Assembly: GCF_003473485.1 (NCBI RefSeq) | Contig: NC_053042.1 | Span: 52,663,762-52,727,761, forward strand | DNA: 64,000 nt | Reading direction: 5' to 3' | DNA from: Medicago truncatula | Lineage: Eukaryota; Streptophyta; Magnoliopsida; Fabales; Fabaceae | Shown here: positions 55,666-64,000 of the stretch, one piece after another | Layout: the number at the start of each line of letters is the position of its first letter | Numbering within the stretch: the stretch's first letter is position 1 | Made by a program: the position numbers and the translations under genes | The notes under the pieces: generated by a model | What the model saw: the letters and a program-made list of their open reading frames with translations, nothing else | Database searches by the model: none | Told to the model about the DNA's origin: nothing

Positions 55666-55717
55666 TGGACATTTACTTTGGGAATGAGCGGAACCATTTG
55701 AATAATGAGCAGAATTC

Positions 55718-58700
55718 TAGTAATTTAGGAAAAAATAAATAAATGCATCTAGTAATTTAAAAAGGGGTTTATGTTTAGGGACAAAAGTAAAATCAAATTG
55801 GTGGTTACATACAGGGACGGAGGGAGTAAATTATTAATGAACTAAAATGCGTTAAATACATTTCTATATGTTAGCATTAACTATCTACTCTCTCCGTTCT
55901 CAATTATAAGTAACATTACACTTTTTAGATTCATTAAATCACTTATATATTTCATCTATGTTAAACACCAAATATATTGTATATTGAACAAATTTTTAAA
56001 ATGTAGAAGAAATATTATTTCTTAGATAATTATACTAATAAGTCAAAACCACCACTTCTAATAAATAAACTCTTCCGATAACCTAATATAAACACATCCA
56101 TCAGTTTGGTCGTTCACCTGCACGCTAATAATAGGAATCTGATAGCTTGTACGTAGCTATAAGATATACATGATCCTCCATTATTAGAATGGGGCAACGC
56201 AAGAACCACAACAAACAAAACACTAGTACTACTATATCCATTATTGCATGTAGCTAGTGAGAAGGAGAGATCTTATAGTATTTAACTAAGGAGATATACT
56301 AGACATTTATGCATGGGAAAGTCTATATTCGTTAACCTTTCCCAACCTAATAGTATCATAATTGCAGTGGATTAACCTAATGCTAGTGTTCTTATGATAA
56401 TGATATGATAATTATTATAGTAATGACGTGCTCCAAGAGTCAATGGCTTAACAATGACTCAATGTGTCATTTGATTCCACACGATCAGATTGCTTTTAAT
56501 TTGGTATTTTGGATTGCATGCAATGGTTGAAACCTTTTTAATATTGAACTCCTTCTGTTGGTTAAATGTTTAAATTTAGAACTATCAAAGTATTTCTTGA
56601 TTTAAATATAGAAGGACCACTACCTCGTCACTAATTTAGGTGGTAGATGAATAAGAAAGTGACGGAAGAGAGGATGACAAAATGGGGAGGAACCCCTCAA
56701 AGAAAAAAAATGGGAAGGAAGAATATTTGCTAAAATTGTGAAACTCGATATATATATATATATTTTTTTTGTTATTTTCCTTTCTCACCACTTGGGTTTT
56801 GTGAGAGGTACACATATTGTAAATCAAACTGCTAATGTCCTATTCGAAATTAAAGGAAAATATTTTAACAAGAAAATGAAAGAAAAAAAAATCAATGTTT
56901 ATTTCGTTCAATCTTCGATTTTGGTTTTTTACTCCTTGTTTTCTTTTAAGGTATCTTTTGTGCATTGAAATTCGGAATAAATAATTTTTGAATATTTTTA
57001 AGGGAATTTTATCATCTAAACTGCAGAATTTTATATGAATGAGCAAGATATTGACCCTATAACTAAACATTTGAATGACTCTGGCCGCTTATACACTAAT
57101 TTGTAATAGCTTTTCTTCATAGAAGATTATTATATTCTCAGTCAGAATTAAGTTTATCTATTTCAAAGAATATTCTCTCAATTACTCTTACTTACTATTT
57201 TTCAATAAAACTAATCAAAGTTATTTATTTGAAAAATTCAAGTTTATTTTATTTTATATAAAGTTTTTTTTACCTAAAATAATAGTTTCAAGAATAGTTA
57301 ATTTTCAATATGAGTTAAATAAAATTCAATAAATAAGATGAACAACATTGTTAAAAATTTCAAGTGTAAAATAAATGAACAATTCGAATGAAGAAAAATA
57401 AAAAAATGTATGTAAAAAAATAAGAATTGGTTGGAGAGAGTAACTAACAATTATTTCTAATGAGAAAAATATATCACATTAAATTTATTAGAAAGAAAAT
57501 AAATATATAAAAAAATAGAAATTTATATGTGGATTAAAATAAAGGTATAATAGAAAAAATCTCAAAAAATCCGCTTTACTATTCGAAAATGGCAATTGAA
57601 AAGGAATAGAATGAGTAATTAATATTGTGAATTTAATATGATGGCCAATATTTTAACATTCACTCTATCTTGGAGATGGTTTATCGCGATGTAGTGGAGC
57701 GTATACCTTTGTGGATTGGTTGAATAATCCTCTTGTCTTAATATTGGTTAAGACCACTTTGTTGTAACAAACTTAACTACTCCTTTATGCTCATATTAAT
57801 TGTTTTTTTTTCTTCTTTTTTCTTTCCAAATTTTTAAATACTAGTTTGATTATTTTTTCTAGGTCGATGATAATAGCGGATAGTGAAAACTAAGACAAAT
57901 TACTGTGTTTGTTTATGTGGTGAAACATATTGATTTACCAAATTTATTATGGATACAATTGAGTTGATTTGTATTTCAATACATTTTTTTCATAAGCTTT
58001 GAATGAATTTAATACAACTACATATCAACGTTTATAAAACTATCAATGGAGCTGCACGTAGAGAATAAATTAGGGTCAATTCTAATTTATAGCATTCCAA
58101 CATGATTAAATCAATTCTACATTTCTAAAATCAATTTTAACTCTTCAAAAAGTGAAACAATGCACAAAGATTTAATTGTAGTTTTGATCCCATATTTTAT
58201 AAACTTACAAAAATAGTCCCTTTATTTTAAAATCAAACCTTTTGGGCAATCTATTATCACATTTATTACAATATATTTTGGTTCCAAGCCATGTTTTTTT
58301 CTCCCTAAAAATAGTGAATTTTGGTGGAAAAAAAGAAGCCGATTTATTACCCCTAATGACACGAGAGTTGAGATTTGTTTGTTTCCTTGCTGGTCCATTC
58401 AATTAACTCTTGTGTCCACATGAATAATAGTACATTTTCCATCCTTTTTGTTTTTGCTAATCATGAACAACACGAACAAATACAAGCATGCAAAGCATTC
58501 ACCCCCATCGATCCTTTTTTGAAGACGCCATTAGTTATTTGTTGAGTTACAAGTGCAGCAACGTATTGTTGAGTTATACTATTCAATTATACTTAGTAGT
58601 TAGTAATAATACGATAAAAATTAAGAAAAGTATTTTATAATCTTAATCATGCTTGTATAGCATTTCTGTAACCATATCCTCACACGCTATATGTTATATT

Positions 58701-59640
58701 ATACAATACAATAGAGTAACGTTTTGATCTATAGGATGCATGCCTCACGTGCACGAATAAATGCCTTCCAATAGACCCAATCATGTACAAAGCTTTTACT
58801 ACACCAAAGTCGATCCTTTTAAAAAAAAAAAAAAAACTTTGAAAAAGACGATTTTTTGTTCTCTATGATAGAAATGGATGTTTATTTATTTTTATTTTTT
58901 TTATGCGGGGAGTGAAGAATACATTCCTAAGTATGGGAGCAGATTCTCTCATATGACTGGAGAGTCAAGTGAAATATAAGTCATTTATTTTCTACTATTC
59001 TACTGGAGGGGAGCTGCACCCCCTACATACCAAGGAAAAAGGAAATAACTCATAAACACTAGTAGGGTAAATTTACATATAAATATTTTTTTTTTAAGAA
59101 AAATGTTAGATCCTCTCCAGAGTAGTTACATTGTAGATAATTTTTTTAGCCCTTACTCCAAAATCATTTTACATAAATTAATTTATACAATTTTGTATAT
59201 AAAAATTGGTTTTTTCCAACTTGAATTGTCTAAGCTAAAATCTTGACACATGACATTGTTGGCACTCAATTGAAGAATCAGAAATGTTTCAACGGTGTAA
59301 ATGGTCTAAAAAAAACTGTATAAACGCCTCAAATTTGATTTTTTATTTTAGAATGGTTTTGGGCACGTTTATATTACTCTATTCAGTTAGATCATGTTAA
59401 TGGGCAAGGCACATATCCATCATGGTCGTGGTAGTTAAGACAAAGGATGAAATGAATGAAGTAATACACACACACGAATTATCGTGGCCGTCCTTAGGTT
59501 GCAGTCGCAATCACATTCTTCTCAATATCTACCATTTGAATTGAATTGAATCATCATCATCATCATATAGTACATATAAATATAACACATTACACACCGC
59601 ATGAATAGACCATAGACATCACATTACCACTCAAACCAAC
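55718..59640. other. Long AT-rich intergenic DNA with Stowaway-like ends
   Basis: GGGACGGAGGGAGTA at 55814-55828 and CTACTCTCTCCGTTCTCAATTA near 55890 look like isolated ends of Stowaway-type MITEs, but I could not pair them. (TA)n lies at 56749-56762. No gene is supported in the remainder; the open frames are short and AT-driven. Confidence 0.5.
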
Positions 59641-59663
59641 GAGCAAAAATCGCATCTTTTCTT

Positions 59664-59673
59664 ATTCTATAAA
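59664..59673 (+). promoter_or_regulatory. Candidate TATA box of the RINGv gene
   Basis: ATTCTATAAACACTC is followed by a CT-rich leader. A 5' UTR intron probably runs from a GT near 59810 to TTTTCAG at about 60253, before the start codon at 60361. Confidence 0.5.
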
Positions 59674-60360
59674 CACTCTATCTCTTGCTTCTTTTCCAAA
59701 CCTTTTCTTCTCTTATTCATATTCATATTCCCCTCCCTACTTTCTACAAACACAAAAAAGGTGTAAGCTTCCTTCTCTTCTCTTCAACAAAATGCGATCC
59801 CCTTCCTTCTTGTAAGATTCCTACCCTTCTTTTTTCTACAACTTTTTTTTAAGTCATTCTATTACTAAAGCTCTTTCCTTTTTGTTCTATTGTTCCCTTT
59901 TTTCCATCTGGGTCCGTCTATTTCAATTTTCATCATCTTTTTTTTCCCTTCACTTTTTTTCTTCTATGTTTTTAGTGTCAAAGGAATGTTTCTGCATTTG
60001 GGGTGTACTCCTTTTCTAAAGTTGAATTTTTTTTCACTATAAATTAATATTCCACATCATTTTCATTTGATGTTTGTGAGTTTCGATTATTCTATTTATT
60101 TATCTATTCTTTAATTGGAACTAGGAAATTCTGCACGAAGATAAAAGTCCCTAATTTATAAGCACGCAAAAATAAAATTTTGAATTTTTCTACATATGTT
60201 TGCTGACATGTTATTTTGTTTTTTTTCCCTTTTATATGGTTTTTCATTTTCAGAAATACGAAGGAACTTTACTTGACATAGAGAATTAGGTAGACTCAAT
60301 ATAGAATTCATTCCCTTGTTTGGGAGAGTAAAGTGGATTGTGGTGTTTAATTGTGCAAAG

Positions 60361-62493
60361 ATGGGGGATCACTTTGATTTATTGGTTGATCGGTTGCTCA
60401 CTGAATCGACATTAGAAGCTGCGATTGAAAGCAGAAACCGTGCGATGCAGGCTGCGTCCTCGGAGGTGACTAGCGCAGCAGTCGATCATTCTTTGTTGAA
60501 GATGGGTATCAAATGTTCCGGGAAGCTGGCAGAATGCAGGATATGCCATGATGATGATGATGATTCCAATATGGAGACGCCCTGTTCCTGTTGTGGTAGT
60601 TTGAAGGTTAGTTCTATACTAGCATGTTTGTAATCACATGTTTTGATATGGGAAATGAATAAGCTTTTATATTCTTGTAGTTTGTAAGAATTTGTGAGTC
60701 ATGTTTGATGAAATTTGTATGTTATAGTTTAATGGCAAACCAAATATGTTGTGATGGACACAGCTTGGTGAAGAACTTCAAATATAAATATGCTAAATCT
60801 TACTGGCGTATTTTATTTCTGTTGGTGGGATAACTTTTAACCCCTGAAAACCTTTATTCAGTGTATAATCCATCTTACCTAGTTACATATAAAAAGATTT
60901 GGTTAAAATGCTAGGAACAAATATCTCTATCTGAGTATTTATGGCAAGGTTAGATAGGACCTTTTCTCCATTAGACCCTTGACAGCAGAAGGAGGGGGGG
61001 TAAAGAACTTACAAGATGTGATTAACTGGAAGCATTCTTATTTTGCACGAAATTTTGAAGAAATGTGTGAACTATGCATCATAGAAGCTTCTGTCACTAT
61101 TTGTTTGACATGCTATCATTAAGTAGACCTTAGACACCTTTTACACAACAGAGAAGAATTTGGGGAATACCAACCAGCTTATATTGCTTATATTTGTTCC
61201 TAACATGCATTGCATTGGTGAAGACCTTTGCAATTACAGTTTTGTATGTGGTGGTTCCATGGATTATAAATAATGCAAGTAGTTGTAAACGGTCTTAAGT
61301 TTCCTGCTTTCAATGCCTGACGAAAGTTTCTCAACTGATATTTGGTCTATTTTGTTTTTTTTTTTTAAAAGTTGTTGATAGCTTAAACTCTAATTGATTT
61401 TTGCAGTACGCCCATAGAAGATGTATACAGCGGTGGTGTAATGAGAAGGGCGACACCACCTGTGAGATATGCCATCAGGTAACTTAAATTGTTCCAAGTT
61501 CCTGATTTGCATCTCCTTTCTACAAACTTGTACACAATGATATTTTATTTGTGGTTTTTCCCCCTATTATGTTATAATTGATGATTTTTTTTTTCTTATA
61601 CTGTAAATTTCAGCCATTCAAGCCTGATTACACAGCTCCTCCTCCACTTTTTCAGTTTGGACGTATTCCAATGAGTTTCAGGTAACTTGCATGCACAATA
61701 TTTTCATTTTTTTCTCCGTAAGTTAATATGTGAACCCTGTTTTTTCGATGCCATTTTCCAATGCATTCCCATGCTGTTTATATCAGGGGAAATTGGGAAA
61801 TTTCGCGAAGAGACTTAAACAGTACTCATTTGGTTAGCATGGTTCCCACTGACCAGAACCTTATCAATTCTAACTATGATCAATATTCAACCTCTTCTTC
61901 AGGAAGTTTGATATGCTGTCGTTCAGCTGCTGTCATTGTAATTTTTCTCACTCCCTTCTAAAGAATGTATTCCTTTACACATTCTGGTTACGACATTTCT
62001 CAATCTTCATTTCTTCTCATGTGCAGTTCATGGTTCTGCTGATTTTAAGACATACTCTTCCCCTCATAATTAGTGGAAATAAAGACTATTCTTTCCCACT
62101 TTTCATGGTATGTTCTGCATAACATACAATTTCAGTGATGGTTTTGATCATTCTCTTACCAAGTTTTTCTCAATTTGATGGAGTTTTGATAGGTGTTATT
62201 ATTTCGGAGTGCTGGTATCGTTGTACCTATATACTTCATGGTTAGAGCCATGGCACTAATCCAGCGACATCGGAGACAACATCGAGTGAGTTTCTATCAT
62301 AGGTTAACCCTTTTTTTGTCTCTTTGCCATTGTGCACATGAATCTTCATATACTCACGGTAAATTCTCTGGTGTTTTTTTCCTTGGTCATTTGTAACTAT
62401 TAGGAGCATCCTAGTGCCTTGGTCAGTTCATCTGATGATGAAATCGAGGAAGCAGCTTTGCAGTCGCAACCTCATATCATGCATTTAGTGTAA
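60361..62493 (+). CDS. RINGv (MARCH-type) membrane E3 ubiquitin ligase, seven exons, 266 aa
   Basis: Exons with GT-AG borders and one continuous frame: 60361-60606, 61407-61478, 61614-61681, 61787-61937, 62027-62107, 62193-62285, 62404-62493. The N-terminus MGDHFDLLVDRLLTESTLEA is the hallmark of a plant RING/FYVE/PHD subfamily that includes At5g62460 and At1g14260. The C4HC3 RINGv finger is complete: C59, C62, C75, C77, H85, C88, C101, C104, with W92 next to it. Two hydrophobic segments (about 178-195 and 205-230) would anchor it, with the finger in the cytosol, as in MARCH ligases that ubiquitinate membrane proteins. A short acidic tail follows. The finger is split between exons 1 and 2, so no single open frame shows it. 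Substrate unknown. Confidence 0.9.
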
Positions 62494-64000
62494 AAACAAT
62501 GTAGCCACTTTATGTAAATGAAGTTTGAAAAGCTCCAGTTCTAGCCTCTAGCTGCTGCAATTTGTGTTCTGATTTGATGGAAATTGGTGGAGGCAATTCT
62601 TTGAGAACCTTGATTTTGCTTAGTGAGGATAAAAATAGTCACAAGACAAGACACTGAAATTCTTCTAAGTCGCAAAGGTGTCATAGCTCATAGAGGCATT
62701 GCAGGGTATTCATATATCAAAGTTCCTGTAATAATGTCTTACTCATCAGCAAGTCTTGCAGGTTTCAGCAGCTAGTTATGTTTGCATTATTGTTTTGCTT
62801 TGAGTTTAAATTCTTCAGATTCAAAACAATATTCTAAGTGTATAGCTAGATAATTATAAAGGGTTTTTCTAACGTCTACAATCTTGCACATGATAAGGAT
62901 CATTAATTTCCAACTAAAAAAGAAGAAAAATCAACAAAACTTACCGTGTGCAAGGTTTCACACGTTAGCCGGACACTATTATATATAGAAAATTACACAT
63001 GTAAATAACAAAGATGGATGTACAACTTAATTGTATATGATTGCAATGAAAAATTGTCACGTTTGTGATATTTATTTCAGCATAGGAATAGAATCAAAGT
63101 TTTATTTTATCTTTGTTTTTCATGCTGTTTGTATGACCAGCCTATTTATTATAAAAGAGCCGTAGATAATTAGCATACGATGTTATCTGCAGTAATTCTG
63201 ATTGGAACCTTTGAGACATTGTGACTGCCTCACCCCCTTCTCAACTTCCAACAGTTCTCTTGTTGGAAAATGAATATAAGCATCATTGTACAAGGGTCGA
63301 CACAATGGGTACTCCAAACCAGACACAAAAGAGAATGTATATAGGTAAGGAAGGGTAGAAATCTGTTAAAGCCACTCAAGTTAAGATTGACATATTAATA
63401 ATACATAGTAGAAGTTAAGCAGGCCTTGATTGAGTCAAAGCATAAACGACAATCAAATGACTCAAAGCAGAGTGTTACATCAAAGCAACTCCCTCTCGTC
63501 CCTTTGCTGGAATACAAGAGATGCTAAAAGACAAAACAGATGTGGCAAATATTATCAGATGGCATGACAAACATGACACCCAACTAACTACCTATAAACC
63601 TCGTACCAAACTGATGATAGGAACTTGGACATATAACACAATAGATCAAATTCTTATCTACATTAAAAATTCAGCACTTAAACTAAATTAAACACTTCTA
63701 GATGCAACATTTAAAAGTCTTAAACTACATACTCAAAATAACAAATTCACAAATTACTTTCAGTCACTCATGAGTTTGAAATGCAAAACTCGTAATCCTA
63801 AGTCTTAACCATGCATTTTGGATTGAGTCGTCAGATTGCTAAGATCAACTTGTTAACACCCCCTAAGTCTTAACCTTTGCCCGTTACTAGCATTAATACA
63901 TTCAAGAGAGGCTTGAAGGACTTTGGTTAGGGCTATTGAAACATCATCAGTAATTTGTTTTCACTTTGTTTTTTGTTGTTTGTGAGACAGTCTCTTTGAA
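62494..64000. other. 3' flank and intergenic DNA, no gene seen
   Basis: The first few hundred bases are probably the RINGv 3' UTR. Beyond that I see no coding region, RNA gene or repeat border. Confidence 0.5.

Larger units (their letters stand above)
52143..55717 (-). mobile_element. PMD-gene-carrying MULE-like element 2, 3575 bp
   Basis: The left end GAATTCTGCTCTGTATTTAA and the complement of the right end GAATTCTGCTCATTATTCAA match for about 46 bp through CGCTCATTCCCAAAGTAAA. The first 11 bases agree with those of the element at 18631. No 9-bp TSD is found (TTTTTCTCT against TAGTAATTT), so one side may have been altered. Palindromes built on TGACTTAAGTCA or GTGAGTTAACTCAC lie inside both ends. 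The only gene is a minus-strand PMD gene with the same three-exon plan; no transposase is present. Confidence 0.82.

Noticed and set aside
52134..55726. GAATTC at both borders of element 2 taken as the target duplication
   Set aside because: GAATTC is palindromic and matches the terminal sequence of element 1, so it belongs to the TIR; the true flanks (TTTTTCTCT and TAGTAATTT) do not match.
61913..62396. Open frames of 67-69 codons in the RINGv gene
   Set aside because: They read through introns; the spliced exons give a consistent 266-aa protein instead.

Overview
The window is nuclear DNA of a flowering plant, most likely a legume of the Medicago/Trifolium/Pisum type. That taxonomic call is an inference from the very AT-rich intergenic DNA, GT-AG introns of 80-800 bp, the dense population of small DNA transposons and the general look of the proteins; no marker in the window proves it.

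Six host protein genes can be read. In order they are: a PILS2-like auxin carrier (+, 14471-15853, one coding exon); a cytosolic-type ribose-5-phosphate isomerase A (+, 33282-34088, one exon) whose 3' end and downstream flank are tandemly duplicated as a decayed 1.5 kb copy; an exonuclease V (EXO5) homologue broken by a frameshift and a stop (+, 39209-40482); a nine-exon multi-pass membrane protein of a plant family of unknown function (+, 45372-49530); convergent with it, a fasciclin-like arabinogalactan protein (-, 50054-51076); and a seven-exon RINGv/MARCH-type membrane E3 ligase (+, 60361-62493). They do not form an evident pathway; this is ordinary eukaryotic gene order. A probable MIR319-family hairpin lies at 1799-1993.

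The rest is mostly transposons, and many can be delimited to the base because their target-site duplications (TSDs) are still perfect. The centrepiece is an apparently intact FAR1-type Mutator-like element (MULE, 7947-12975) with ~167 bp terminal inverted repeats (TIRs), an 11-bp TSD and an uninterrupted 754-aa transposase that keeps its DDE and zinc residues. Others with perfect 9-bp TSDs are at 2666-3832, 5517-5701, 5743-6325, 16038-18063 (303-bp TIRs, satellite-like core), 18631-22849, 22902-23988 and 24833-25217. The 18631-22849 element and a relative on the other strand (52143-55717) carry no transposase but a three-exon gene for a plant mobile domain (PMD, 'phosphatase 7 long form'-like) protein, now broken in both. 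Both have arrays of short palindromes around TTAACT/CTTAAG near their ends. A nested 709-bp hAT element, a probable Helitron (28254-30985), an RPA/DUF223-like gene remnant, a LINE remnant, a tRNA-derived SINE and several foldback MITEs complete the picture.

Layout: 1-7.9 kb miRNA-like hairpin and MITEs; 7.9-13 kb FAR1 MULE; 14-16 kb PILS2; 16-25.7 kb transposon cluster; 26-31 kb RPA-like remnant and Helitron; 32.6-37 kb SINE, RPI and its duplicated flank; 39-40.5 kb EXO5; 41-44 kb MITEs; 45-51 kb membrane protein and FLA; 52-55.7 kb second PMD element; 56-59.6 kb mostly featureless; 60-62.5 kb RINGv gene; the end featureless.
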